Assembly: GCF_001552215.1 (NCBI RefSeq)
Contig: NZ_BCQT01000011.1
Coordinates: 62,001 to 126,000, forward strand
Origin: Actinomadura macra NBRC 14102
GTDB lineage: Bacteria > Actinomycetota > Actinomycetes > Streptosporangiales > Streptosporangiaceae
Length of the DNA: 64,000 nt
Direction: 5' to 3'
Shown one piece after another: positions 42,953-53,029 of the stretch. Both the position numbers and the translations under genes were made by a program. Under the pieces are notes generated by a model, which worked only from the letters and a program-made list of their open reading frames with translations, made no database searches and was not told where the DNA came from. Each line of letters begins with the position of its first letter. Position 1 is the stretch's first letter.

Positions 42953-45900
42953 GCACGATGTTCGTGACCCTCAACGAGTTTCTCGGCAGCAAATGGCCGG
43001 CCTTCCTGCCCAAGCCACCCGACCCCGCCGTGCTCGACCATGTCTGGATCGAGCCGCCGCAGACCACCGCCAAGCCCGGCGAGGTCAATCTCACCACCCG
43101 CCTGCTCTTCGAGCAGGAACTCGTGCTGGGGCTGCCCGGTCTTGACGCGGTGAGCCTGGTGCTGGCCCCCACCAGCGGCGACGGAGCGTCCGCCGAGCTG
43201 GGCCTTGAGATCGACGTGCTGCCGCAGACGGTGCTGCGGGTGACCGACGCACCCGTCGCGCTGCGCTTCGGTCCGAAGCTGTTGCGTCCTATGCGCAAAG
43301 TGACGAGCGGCGGTGACGCAGGCTACGAGCCCGACCCCGGGCGCCCCTTCGTCCAGCTCGCGGTGCCAAAGCTCAGCGTGAGGGCCAGCAAGGACGGCAT
43401 CGGCTTCGATGCGCCTTTCACCGCTCAGCTGCCCTATCCAGTGCTGATCGGCGACACCGGGGTGGTGATCGACGGCGCCGCGGTCAGCTTCCACCGCGCG
43501 GGCGGCAAAGCGTGCCTGGTGCTGCAGTGGAGGGAGGGCGGCCTCAACGGCCTACTCGGCCGGCTCATCCCCAACCTGGGCGACCGTAGCCCGGCAGGCG
43601 ACCAGCAGGTCACCCTGCGCCTGATCATCGGCGACGGCCTCGAAGAGCTACGCCTCGACTGGCAGGCGGCCGCCCCAGGCGCCGCTTTCGCGCTCCCCGG
43701 CCTCAGCGTGGCCGTGCCGGCCTCCAGCCGCTTCTCCTTGTTGCTGATGCGCCAGGGCGCGAGCCTCGGCCGCGCCGCCTTCGTCGTCACCCTGACGGGG
43801 GCCGACCCGGTGACGGCGGGCAGCACTTTCGCCTGGGGCCGCGACGGGGACCGCGAGCTGCACAACGACGAGCCGCCCCAACCGCCCGGCAAGCCACTCT
43901 TCAGCGTCACGCTCAAACCGACGGGCGGGCCGCGCAGTCTGGTGCTGCTCGACGTCACGCTCGGCGCTCCGAAGCTGCCCGGCTTCTTCCGTGAGCTCAG
44001 CACGCCGCTCACCCCGCTCAAGCTTGACGATCCAGCCGCCCTCTGCACGCCCGTGACCTTCGACCCGGTGGATCTCCAGGAGGGCTGGAGCGCCCAGCTG
44101 AGCGTCAACATCGACGCGGCCGGCGGAGCGTTCACCCTGCCATTCCTCAAACAGGGCCAGGGGCAGGACGCACAGTTCCTACAGCTCTATACACCTACGC
44201 CGCTCACCGGGCTGCCGATCACTCTGCCGCAGGGAGAGGTCAGCTTCGACATCGGGGTACGGCTGCGCGTACTGAGTCTGAGCTTCGACCTGCTGTGCCG
44301 CCTGACGTTCAACCTCAGCACCTTCGCCCTCAAGGTCGACCACGACCAGGGGATCGAGCTGCGCACCTCGGAGGCCGAGCGCGAGTTCCCCGACCTGTTC
44401 GGGCTGCGCTGGCGCTTCAAGGGCAAGGAGCTGGGCGACAAGACCTTTCACTACTTCACCATCGCCACGAAGGGCTACCACTACCAGATCCAGCAGCCAG
44501 AAGGGGCTGTGCTGGAGCTCGACTTCACGCGGGCCAGCGAGGAGCCGATCACCTTCAGCGTGCGGGACTTCGCCCTCACGCCCAAGGGCGTCAACCTCGC
44601 CGCGACCGTCACCGACCGGCCGGCCCGGCTCAACGGCCTGCGCACGCGCTTCCGCTTCACCGACAGCGGCTTCGTGATCCGCGAGAACCGCATCGCCGAC
44701 TTCACCATCGCGGGTTCGGGGCCGCTGCCGCCCGACCTCGTGGGCGACGCCACGGCCGACATCGCCCTACAGTTCGCCCAGCGTGAAGGCGGCAACCTGA
44801 CCCTGGTGCAGGGCGCCGCGAACCTGCGCGGCGTCAAGCTGCTCGACTGCAAGGGCACGCGCTTCCAGTTCTCAGTCGACGCACTGGGCCTGCGATTCGT
44901 CGACGACGGCGCCTTCCACCTCTACTTCACCGTCACAGGCTCCGCCCAGTTCGTCCTGGCCCCTGGCGATGACGCCGATGGGCCGCTGGCTCTGCTCGGC
45001 AAGACCCGTATCGACCTCGTCCAATGCCCGCTCACCGGCGACGCCCGGGTGATCGGCAAGCATGTGAAGTTCCTGATCGAGCTCCCCAAGCCCAAGTCGT
45101 TCAACTTCCTCGGCTGCTTCGAGATGGAGCTGCGCGCCATCGGCTTCGTGCCGCAGTGCGAGTTCTTCGGCGGCGACGGAGCCATGCAGGTGACCGGCCA
45201 GCTCAAGTTCGCCCAGGGCCCAGGCGACACGCCGGACTCGCGGCCCGACTACCACGAGCTGTTCATCGGCCTGCCGCTGCCGGGTGAGTTCCTGCCGCGC
45301 ATCCACTTCACGCGCCTGGCGGTGAACCTGGCCATCGGCGCCGCCTTCCGGCTCATCGGTGCGGTCGACTTCGTCGACGAGCCCGACCAGACCGGGCTGA
45401 TCGGCGAGGGGCTGGTCGAGATCCAGGGCCTGCCCGCCATCGCGGCCAGCTTCGGCTTCCTGCGCGTGCGCCGCGGCGCCGGCTCGCCATGGCTGCGTGC
45501 GTGGTTCCTGTACCTGGAGATTCGCCAGGTCAGCTTCATGATCCCGGTCATCCAGATCTACCTGCGCGAAATCGGCATGGGCTTCGGCTACCGCTTCACC
45601 ATCGCCGCCATCAAGGCCGCCGACGCCGAGAACGATGTCAGAAAGCTGCTCAAGACCCTGCAAGAACTGTCACGCACGCAGGGGGATCTGTCCAAGCGCG
45701 ACCGCTGGGCGGTGGACCTGGAGGAGGCCGGCCAGGACCCACGCTGGACGATCGTGCTGCGGGCGATGATCTCGCAGACCTCGGCCTCGCCCTCGCCCCT
45801 GCGCTACGAGGCCCTCGCCGAGGCCGACATCGCCTGCGTCTTCCTCGTCGACGCGATCATCGCCTTCCGCAGCGACCTGACGTTCTTCATGTCGGTGCGC

Positions 45901-48900
45901 GGCTGGTTCAACACCAACTACGCCGACTACGTCAACAACACGGACGGCGCCCGCGAGAACCCCATCCTGAGCGGCTTCGTGCTGCTCTCGCCGCGCCAGA
46001 AACGTTTCCTGGCCCACATCTACAAGCCCGAGGGCGGCAAACCGGGCAACCATCCGCCGCTGCCCGACTTCGTCCGCGACGCGATCGCCGACAGCCGCTT
46101 CTCGGCCACGCTGCTGATCGAGCCTGGCCTGTTCCACTACGAGCTTGGTTGGCCCAACATGCTGCGTTGGCACACCAAGCTCGGTCCACTGGCCGTGGAG
46201 ATCGAAGGCGGATTCATCTTCCGCGTCTCGACCACGGAGATGGTGCTCGGGACGAGTTTCCTGGCCCGCGGCAGGCTTGAGCTGAGCGCCGGTGTGGACC
46301 TCGGGCTGGTCGGCATGCGGATCAGCGCGACCGCGCGGGTGGCCTTCGGAGCGCGCTACATCGGCGTGATCGACTTCCGCGACCCCACGAACAACTCGGC
46401 CGTCTACGGCGCGATCGGGCTGGAGGTGCAGGTCGCCTTCGCCATCGAGTTCTGGATCAAGATCCCGCTGGTCTTCACCACCATCAAGCTCTCGTTCAGC
46501 TTCAGCCTGGAGATCACGTTCAGCGCCGGTCTCGAGATCGGCGTCAAGGGGCTGAGCGTGCCCGGCGTCCGCGGCGTCGGCACCGTCGGCGTCTCATGCT
46601 GCGGCCACAGCCTCCAGGCCAATGTCAAGGTGGCGTTTGAAGAGAAGAACGTGCAGGCCGCCCTCGACCGGACCAAGGAGTTCCTGTCGCTGGGGCTGGA
46701 GGCCACCGAGGTCGAGCCGGTGCCGGGCACCGAGGGCGCGCTGGGCGCCGCGCCGGCCTTCGCGCGCCGGCTGACCCCGCCCCGCCCGGCCCTGCCCCCG
46801 CGCGCCGTCGCGCCCCTGCTCGGCGAGGCGGCGTCGGCCCGGACCGACGGCGAGGTGTTCCATGTACCCGGCTACGTCGTCTTCGTACTGCGCGACTCGC
46901 CGAGCTGGGACACCGAGCACAAGATCTACTTCGTGCTGCTGCCGCAGGGGGAACGGCTGCACCGGGATGCGCAGGGCCAACTCGAACTCGACGAGGAAGG
47001 CTTCCCGGTGGCGGAGCCCGAGCTGGGCTTCTTGCCGCCGCCCCCCGCCGAGGGCACCACGCCAGGGAAGGACTTCGCCCTGCGTGTGCCGAAGCCGGCG
47101 GCCGGCGAGAGCTACACACTCCTGCACTTTGAGCCCCTGCCCAATCTGCGTTTGGTCGATGTGAGCGGCGCGGTCGCCGCCGGCCAGCCGATCACCTGGG
47201 GAGTGAACTGGGCCGCGCGGCTCTACGCCGACGGTTCCGCCGAGCGCCGCGTCGTGAACCAGACCACGGGGAAACCAGGTGCCCCCGCGCCTTTGAACGA
47301 CGGGCTCAGCCTGGCACAACACCTCGCCAACGCCTTCAAACAGCACTACTCCGGCGGGGAAGAGGGCGGCCGCCCGGTCGGCGACCCCGGCGCACTGCCC
47401 GGCTACCGTCCCCCGGTCAGCGACCCGCGAGTGCAGAACCCCTCCGACAGCTCTTTCGAAGCGGCTGTGCGCGGAGCCTTCGAGCAGTTCGGCGGGTCGC
47501 CCTTCCTCAAGCACGACCCCCAGGAGCTCTACGAGCAACTGCTGGAGTCGGCCTTCAGCCCGCGCACGACGATCTACGCCGCCGACGGCGCCGCCCAGGA
47601 GGACGGCGATCCCGGCGCTGTCAGCGAGGCCCAGGCCAACCAGCAGGCCCACCAGCTGCGGGGCGTGATCATCCACGACATCATCTCCGATCTCCGCGCA
47701 TTCCACGCCGAGAGCAGCCAGACCGCGCGCGACAAGCTGGTCGCCGGCTCACTGGCCTTCCAGATGGGGCTGGTGTTCGCGGTGAGAACCGCCGACAACC
47801 GCCGTCCCGCCTGGCTCGATCAGGTGGCGACGGGCCTGGACGCCCAGCCGTCGATCAGCCAGCGCGAGCGACCCGAGGCGACCGAGCCCGGCCCGACGAG
47901 CGAGGGCGTGCGCACCTTCAACGTCGCCCAGACCCAGTTCAACCTGTTCCCACCCCAGTTCGAGCAGGTGCGACAGCACAGCGACGCGAGCACGATCGCC
48001 CTCACCTGGGAGCTGAGCTGGCGGCGTCAGGCCATGCCGGGGACGAGCCGGGCCCAGAACATCCCCGACCATCACCTGGCCCATTACCTCGTGCGCAGGC
48101 GCGCCCTCGACGGTGACGAGGCCGAACGCACCACCACGGTGAAGCCGGTCACGGTGCTGCACCGCCACACGACCGACGTCGCCGGGGCCGAAGGGGCGGA
48201 CCAGGCCACGCCGACCGACACCCTCTCGCTGCTCCAGCCGCGCTTCCAGGTGGTCGACCACTTTCCCGACACGGCGAGCGACCGCGCCGCCCTGCCGCGC
48301 GAGGGCCGCAGCTATGTCTACACGATCACCCCTGTCGACTTCGCCGGGAGCTCCGGGCGCCCACTGACCCTGATCGCGACGCGCTACCCGAACACCCCTC
48401 CCGTGGTGCCGGTGGACGGCGATCTCACGGTGAGCTACAGCATCGCCCCGTCCGACCTCGAACCGGCGGGAAGCGCGGCGACCCCCCAGGTGATGTCGCC
48501 CCGCCAGGTCTACGTCGAGTGGAGCGAGCCGGCCGTCCAGAACGGCCCCACGGTACCGATCCGCACCTACCGGCTGATCTTCCGTCGCGAGAGCACCGTG
48601 CCGATCGGCTCCTACGGCCTGGACAGCACGACGCAGCGCGGGCGCACCACCGGCCTGCCGACGTCGAACGCCCGCCCGCTGCCCACCGACGTCAAGATCG
48701 ACCTTGAGCACGTCTTCGGGCCGCCCGGTGCGCGCGGGGCGGTGATCCCGGTCGCCACTCTGCGCGAACGGGGCGTGCTGCCCGACGGCGCGTGGCGTCC
48801 CGAGGCGTGGCGGGTCTTCTTCCAGACGATCTCTGACCGTGATGTGCCCTCGGCCCTGGCGCCGGTGCAGCTCATGCTCGCCGCCGAAGCGGTGGCCGCG

Positions 48901-51900
48901 CCGCCCGCGTCCCCCGCGCCGACCGACCACATCGAGCACTCGGGCGCACCGCGTGAGGAACGCCGCCCGGCCGAGCTGGAGTGGCTGCCGCGCCCGACCG
49001 GTTTCGCCGTCGTGCGGCCCGAGGACGAACGGGCGGAGCCGGGCGTGGCCCACGCGCCGATGCCGCTCCAGAGCATCGAGCAATCCGACGCGGAGACGGC
49101 CGGCCCGGCCCCGTTCATCTTCACCGGCGCCATCGGCACGATCGTCGGGTTCCGGCCGCATCCCCTGGGTATCCGGGCGATCCGCTTCCGCTGGAACCAG
49201 GGGCCGAGCGGCGATGCCGCCTACCCTCTCGAACTGAACGCCGGCTACCGGTTGTACGAGTTGAACATCGACGCGGCCACCACTGACACCTTCGCCAGCC
49301 CTGCCCGGCTCGCCGAGGAACTGCGGCTACTGCAAGAGGTCCAGATGCTCCCGGCCGACGACCTGCCGCTCGTGCCCGGCGACACGTTGAACATCAGCCA
49401 GTGGGAAGCCTGGTATCCCGGCGCCGTCCAGCGTCGCCGCCGGCCCGACCCGTCCGCCCAGGGTGTCCAGGACGAGCGCGGGCCCTGGTACTCCTGGCAG
49501 GACTCTTACCTGGAGTGGCCAGAGTGGAAGGGTGTCACCCAGCCCGGCGGGAAGCGTGGGACCGCGCTGCACCCGCTGCTCGAACGCCTGGTGGAGCGGC
49601 TGCGCGGGATGCGCCCCGGCAGCAGCACCGACCCACAGGGGCGGGTATCGGCGGGCTACGCCGCTGCCGTGCAGGTCAGCCCGCCGACGTTGCCCAACAA
49701 CCTGGCCGACTTCCTCGCCAGCTGTCCGCCTGGCGTGGACCGCTATGGCTGGGGTGCGCTCCAACGCCTCGGACTGGCGGTGACCTTCAGCCTCCACGAC
49801 CCTGTCACGGGCGCCCTGCGCGGCCCGAAGCTACTTGCTCTGCTCCAGGGACTATTCGCGCAGCTCGGGCAGGACGAGGTCACCCCCGACCCCGACCCCG
49901 ACGCCGCGGCCTTCGCCGCCTTCCGCCGTCACCTCCACGTCGAACTGCTGTTTCAACCGGGGCGCGGCGTCCAGCTCGGCGAGCGGTCGGCCGAGGGCGA
50001 CGACCTGCTGGCCCTGGTCCAGATCAGCCTGCGGCCCATCGTGCGGCAGCGGCAGCGCTACCACGCCGTCACCATCAGCGGGCGCTCGAACGCCGATGTC
50101 GACGTCCGCTTCACGCTCACCGCGCCTTGCAGCCTGGTCGACCAGCCCGACAGCGGGACGGGCCAGCTGGAGCTTGAGCCGCAGCAAGCTCCGATCACCC
50201 GCACGATCAGGCTGCCGCTCAACGGCGAGGCGGCCCTGCTGCTGCGCGGAGCGACTCTTCCCGCGACGATCGAGGTGCGTCCGTCGGCCAGGCTGAGCGT
50301 GGATCCCCAGCCGTTCGACGCGGCGGTCGCGCCCCTGCTGAACTACGACCCGGCCCGCAAGCTGCTCAGTGCCAGCACCATGCTCAGCGCCGACCAGATC
50401 AAGCTGCTGCGTCCCTCCGTCGCCCCGGCAGACCTCCAGGCCGTGGAGAACCTGGCCGGAACGGTGCGGAGCGAGGACTTCGGCCCGACCGACGAGCGCA
50501 CCCACCACTTCACCGTCGCGACCGACGCGCTGGCCAAGCTGTTCGCGGCCGCGGCCGACAGCCCGCCCGAGCACGTCCAATGGCTGCGGCTCAAGTACTA
50601 CCTGGAGACGCTGAACAGTAACGACCCCAAGGTGCCGGACACCAGCAGGGTCACCCTCCCTACCGGCGAGGCCGAGATCGCCCAGGCACTGCCTGACGTG
50701 CTGGCCTGGACGGCACGCTTCTTCGACGCCAGTGGCGCGGTGTACGTGGGGCAGGGCGGGCTGGCCGAGACGGGCGCCGGGCCCTGGGTGGCCACGGCCT
50801 ACCCCCGCGCGGGATCGCCCGCGGTGGCCACGCCCGACGCAGGCGGGCGCCTGACCTACACCCAGCTGCTTGAGGACCGCTGGGCACACACGCTGCGCTA
50901 CTACTTCCAGCCCTACGGCCGCTACGACCTGCTCTGGCAGAGCCTGCGCCGCTCGCCCACGCTCTTCCCCGGCCGCGCCGCCGCCGAGACCGACACCCCG
51001 GTCGTGGAGGTGGACCCGGCCGCGGGCGGGCTCGACGTCGTGATCGAGCGTACGCAGGCGGTCGACGCTCCGCTCATCCTCAGCTCGCGCCGGCTCGACG
51101 AGGCGGCCACGCCGGCTCACCCGCCGGCGCCCGGCGCGATCTGGGAGGTGATCGTCGCCCAGCATCACGAGCAGTCCTTGGCCGAGCACAACCAGACCCT
51201 TGCCCGCCAGCTCGCCTTCCGCCAGCTCGCCTTCAGCCTGCTGCGTCGCTTCGGGTACACGAGCTGGTACCACTGGGTGCGTGGCTTCGCGCGGGACCAC
51301 CAGCGCGAGCTGCCCGTGCGCCTCGTCGAGGGCGAGTACCCACCCGTCCCGGACGGCCTGCCGAACCGGCCGGACCATCTCATCCTCGACGGCACGGCCG
51401 ATCAGGACGAGCTGCGAGGGCTTGACCTCCCCGAGCGTGTCGGCGACTTCTCGCAGGGCGTCCTCGCCCTCCAGTGGCGGGCCTTGCCGTTCTATTACGA
51501 ACATCGTCTGCTGGTGATCGCCCAGACCGACAGCACCGTCTCGCAGATCAACAGCGTGACCCAGCGCGACCTGACCTACCGCTCGCCCGTGCCGCACGCC
51601 ACCGTGAGCGGCACGGACATCGTGTGGCGCCGGCTGCCGCCCTTCCCCGCCGAGATCCCCGCCGATGCCCAGCTCCAGCAGGACACCCGCGTACGCACCG
51701 TTACCATCCCGCTGCGCCCGCTCTGGGACAGCCTGCCCAATGACGCCCAGCTGCGCTGGCCCGGCGAGAAGCCCGACCCGGCGACCGGCGAGGCGACGGC
51801 GCGCAAGCTCAGCGCCCTGCCCGACCCCGAGGTGGTCTACCAGATCGTCGAGCTGTTCAGCGGCAACATCGAGGTGCAGGCCGAGTGCTTCTTCGACCCG

Positions 51901-52974
51901 GTCGCCACGAAGTTCGCCCATCGCCAGCTCGGCAAGCGCTTCCTGGTGGCGCAGACCGCGCTGAGGCCCCCGACGGGCGCTCTCGACGCCTTCCCGCTGA
52001 CGGTCGATCTGGTCCAGGTGAGCGAGGAGCAACTGGGCACCGGCTACTCCACGGCGAACCTGCCGCTCGACACGCGCAACCGGGTGGCCATCGACGAGCA
52101 CGGGCGGCTGTTGCTCGCCGGGGTGATGACGAGGGGCGACCGCGACGCCCTGGTCGGGCTGGTGAACGGAACGGACGCAGCGAAGATCCGGCAGCTGTTC
52201 GAGAGCTGGTATGCCACCGAGCCGGTGAGCGCCCCCGCCGAGGACCTGCCCAGCCGACTGGAAGCGCTGATCGACTTCCTGCCCACGCAGACCTTGGCCC
52301 TGGTCTGGGAGGGTCCCTCGGACGCCGCCGCGGGAGACCTGCAGCGGCTTCCCGGCGACAGCGCCTTCACCGGGGCGATCGCGCAGATCATCGCCCAGGC
52401 CGCGGGCGCGGCTCCGGACGCCGGTACCCGCGTGGAGATCCCCGTCGGGCCTGAGCAGATCCCTGACGAACTCCAGGACAAGGTCGAACTCGCACGCAAC
52501 GCACCGGGCACGCAGTACACCCACATCGGCTGGAGCGGCGCGATGAGCAGTGCGGACGCCGCCGCTCTGCGGCGCTGGGCCCGATTCCCCGAGTTCGCCC
52601 AGGCCGTGGAGAAGCTGATCGTCGCAGTGCGCGACGCCAGTGCGAGCGACGCGCCGACGTCTTCGGTCACGGTCCCCTTCCTCGTCGCGGTACGCCCCAC
52701 CCAGGCAGGGCTGAGCGGCACCCTCGCCGAGAAGCTGCTGCTCGGCGCCGTACTGATGCGCTACCACGGCATGATGCGAGCGGACGATCCGGCCGCGCTG
52801 CTGCCGTCCTACCCCGGGCGGCCCGACCAGCTCGCTCTCCGGCGCCTCCACCGCGCGAGCCAGGGCAGCGGAATGCGCGGGCGATCCCTGGTGATCCGTG
52901 CCCGCCGCGGCAGCGCCACCCCGAGCGAGCCGCAACCGATCGAGCCGCAACCGATCGAGCCGGCGGACGTGTAG
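42949..52974 (+). CDS. Giant (3341-residue) beta-rich protein of unknown function
   Basis: One uninterrupted frame; ATG 42949 overlaps the PLD-like gene stop (ATGA). There is no signal peptide. The first ~1200 residues alternate polar and hydrophobic residues over many strand-like stretches, ending near 1147-1224 with a very hydrophobic beta-type region (AFAIEFWIKIPLVFTTIKL, then SFSFSLEITFSAGLEIGVKG). Residues ~1680-1970 contain two fibronectin-III-like stretches (LAHYLVRRRALDGDE...YVYTITPVDFAGSSG). The C-terminal half is rich in Gln, Leu, Pro and Arg with no recognised enzyme motif, and ends in EPQPI repeats. Size and coupling suggest a structural or scaffold role with the PLD-like protein. 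I do not recognise the family. Confidence 0.85.
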   Translation: MSTMFVTLNEFLGSKWPAFLPKPPDPAVLDHVWIEPPQTTAKPGEVNLTTRLLFEQELVLGLPGLDAVSLVLAPTSGDGASAELGLEIDVLPQTVLRVTDAPVALRFGPKLLRPMRKVTSGGDAGYEPDPGRPFVQLAVPKLSVRASKDGIGFDAPFTAQLPYPVLIGDTGVVIDGAAVSFHRAGGKACLVLQWREGGLNGLLGRLIPNLGDRSPAGDQQVTLRLIIGDGLEELRLDWQAAAPGAAFALPGLSVAVPASSRFSLLLMRQGASLGRAAFVVTLTGADPVTAGSTFAWGRDGDRELHNDEPPQPPGKPLFSVTLKPTGGPRSLVLLDVTLGAPKLPGFFRELSTPLTPLKLDDPAALCTPVTFDPVDLQEGWSAQLSVNIDAAGGAFTLPFLKQGQGQDAQFLQLYTPTPLTGLPITLPQGEVSFDIGVRLRVLSLSFDLLCRLTFNLSTFALKVDHDQGIELRTSEAEREFPDLFGLRWRFKGKELGDKTFHYFTIATKGYHYQIQQPEGAVLELDFTRASEEPITFSVRDFALTPKGVNLAATVTDRPARLNGLRTRFRFTDSGFVIRENRIADFTIAGSGPLPPDLVGDATADIALQFAQREGGNLTLVQGAANLRGVKLLDCKGTRFQFSVDALGLRFVDDGAFHLYFTVTGSAQFVLAPGDDADGPLALLGKTRIDLVQCPLTGDARVIGKHVKFLIELPKPKSFNFLGCFEMELRAIGFVPQCEFFGGDGAMQVTGQLKFAQGPGDTPDSRPDYHELFIGLPLPGEFLPRIHFTRLAVNLAIGAAFRLIGAVDFVDEPDQTGLIGEGLVEIQGLPAIAASFGFLRVRRGAGSPWLRAWFLYLEIRQVSFMIPVIQIYLREIGMGFGYRFTIAAIKAADAENDVRKLLKTLQELSRTQGDLSKRDRWAVDLEEAGQDPRWTIVLRAMISQTSASPSPLRYEALAEADIACVFLVDAIIAFRSDLTFFMSVRGWFNTNYADYVNNTDGARENPILSGFVLLSPRQKRFLAHIYKPEGGKPGNHPPLPDFVRDAIADSRFSATLLIEPGLFHYELGWPNMLRWHTKLGPLAVEIEGGFIFRVSTTEMVLGTSFLARGRLELSAGVDLGLVGMRISATARVAFGARYIGVIDFRDPTNNSAVYGAIGLEVQVAFAIEFWIKIPLVFTTIKLSFSFSLEITFSAGLEIGVKGLSVPGVRGVGTVGVSCCGHSLQANVKVAFEEKNVQAALDRTKEFLSLGLEATEVEPVPGTEGALGAAPAFARRLTPPRPALPPRAVAPLLGEAASARTDGEVFHVPGYVVFVLRDSPSWDTEHKIYFVLLPQGERLHRDAQGQLELDEEGFPVAEPELGFLPPPPAEGTTPGKDFALRVPKPAAGESYTLLHFEPLPNLRLVDVSGAVAAGQPITWGVNWAARLYADGSAERRVVNQTTGKPGAPAPLNDGLSLAQHLANAFKQHYSGGEEGGRPVGDPGALPGYRPPVSDPRVQNPSDSSFEAAVRGAFEQFGGSPFLKHDPQELYEQLLESAFSPRTTIYAADGAAQEDGDPGAVSEAQANQQAHQLRGVIIHDIISDLRAFHAESSQTARDKLVAGSLAFQMGLVFAVRTADNRRPAWLDQVATGLDAQPSISQRERPEATEPGPTSEGVRTFNVAQTQFNLFPPQFEQVRQHSDASTIALTWELSWRRQAMPGTSRAQNIPDHHLAHYLVRRRALDGDEAERTTTVKPVTVLHRHTTDVAGAEGADQATPTDTLSLLQPRFQVVDHFPDTASDRAALPREGRSYVYTITPVDFAGSSGRPLTLIATRYPNTPPVVPVDGDLTVSYSIAPSDLEPAGSAATPQVMSPRQVYVEWSEPAVQNGPTVPIRTYRLIFRRESTVPIGSYGLDSTTQRGRTTGLPTSNARPLPTDVKIDLEHVFGPPGARGAVIPVATLRERGVLPDGAWRPEAWRVFFQTISDRDVPSALAPVQLMLAAEAVAAPPASPAPTDHIEHSGAPREERRPAELEWLPRPTGFAVVRPEDERAEPGVAHAPMPLQSIEQSDAETAGPAPFIFTGAIGTIVGFRPHPLGIRAIRFRWNQGPSGDAAYPLELNAGYRLYELNIDAATTDTFASPARLAEELRLLQEVQMLPADDLPLVPGDTLNISQWEAWYPGAVQRRRRPDPSAQGVQDERGPWYSWQDSYLEWPEWKGVTQPGGKRGTALHPLLERLVERLRGMRPGSSTDPQGRVSAGYAAAVQVSPPTLPNNLADFLASCPPGVDRYGWGALQRLGLAVTFSLHDPVTGALRGPKLLALLQGLFAQLGQDEVTPDPDPDAAAFAAFRRHLHVELLFQPGRGVQLGERSAEGDDLLALVQISLRPIVRQRQRYHAVTISGRSNADVDVRFTLTAPCSLVDQPDSGTGQLELEPQQAPITRTIRLPLNGEAALLLRGATLPATIEVRPSARLSVDPQPFDAAVAPLLNYDPARKLLSASTMLSADQIKLLRPSVAPADLQAVENLAGTVRSEDFGPTDERTHHFTVATDALAKLFAAAADSPPEHVQWLRLKYYLETLNSNDPKVPDTSRVTLPTGEAEIAQALPDVLAWTARFFDASGAVYVGQGGLAETGAGPWVATAYPRAGSPAVATPDAGGRLTYTQLLEDRWAHTLRYYFQPYGRYDLLWQSLRRSPTLFPGRAAAETDTPVVEVDPAAGGLDVVIERTQAVDAPLILSSRRLDEAATPAHPPAPGAIWEVIVAQHHEQSLAEHNQTLARQLAFRQLAFSLLRRFGYTSWYHWVRGFARDHQRELPVRLVEGEYPPVPDGLPNRPDHLILDGTADQDELRGLDLPERVGDFSQGVLALQWRALPFYYEHRLLVIAQTDSTVSQINSVTQRDLTYRSPVPHATVSGTDIVWRRLPPFPAEIPADAQLQQDTRVRTVTIPLRPLWDSLPNDAQLRWPGEKPDPATGEATARKLSALPDPEVVYQIVELFSGNIEVQAECFFDPVATKFAHRQLGKRFLVAQTALRPPTGALDAFPLTVDLVQVSEEQLGTGYSTANLPLDTRNRVAIDEHGRLLLAGVMTRGDRDALVGLVNGTDAAKIRQLFESWYATEPVSAPAEDLPSRLEALIDFLPTQTLALVWEGPSDAAAGDLQRLPGDSAFTGAIAQIIAQAAGAAPDAGTRVEIPVGPEQIPDELQDKVELARNAPGTQYTHIGWSGAMSSADAAALRRWARFPEFAQAVEKLIVAVRDASASDAPTSSVTVPFLVAVRPTQAGLSGTLAEKLLLGAVLMRYHGMMRADDPAALLPSYPGRPDQLALRRLHRASQGSGMRGRSLVIRARRGSATPSEPQPIEPQPIEPADV
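52926..52962 (+). repeat. Tandem 15-bp repeat at the end of the giant gene
   Basis: Two perfect 15-bp units (CGAGCCGCAACCGAT) and a seven-base third copy encode EPQPIEPQPIEP just before the stop codon. It is likely a slippage-prone tail. Confidence 0.85.
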
Positions 52975-53029
52975 GCGGAACGGCCTTTGACGGCGGCCCC
53001 CGAGGCCATGAGCGGATCAGGAGCAGCAG

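Noticed and set aside
49852..52950. 1032-codon minus-strand frame opposite the first giant gene
   Set aside because: Composition (Gly/Arg/Gln/His/Val repeats) is typical of reverse-strand shadows, and the plus-strand frame is longer, coupled to its neighbour and has a good start.
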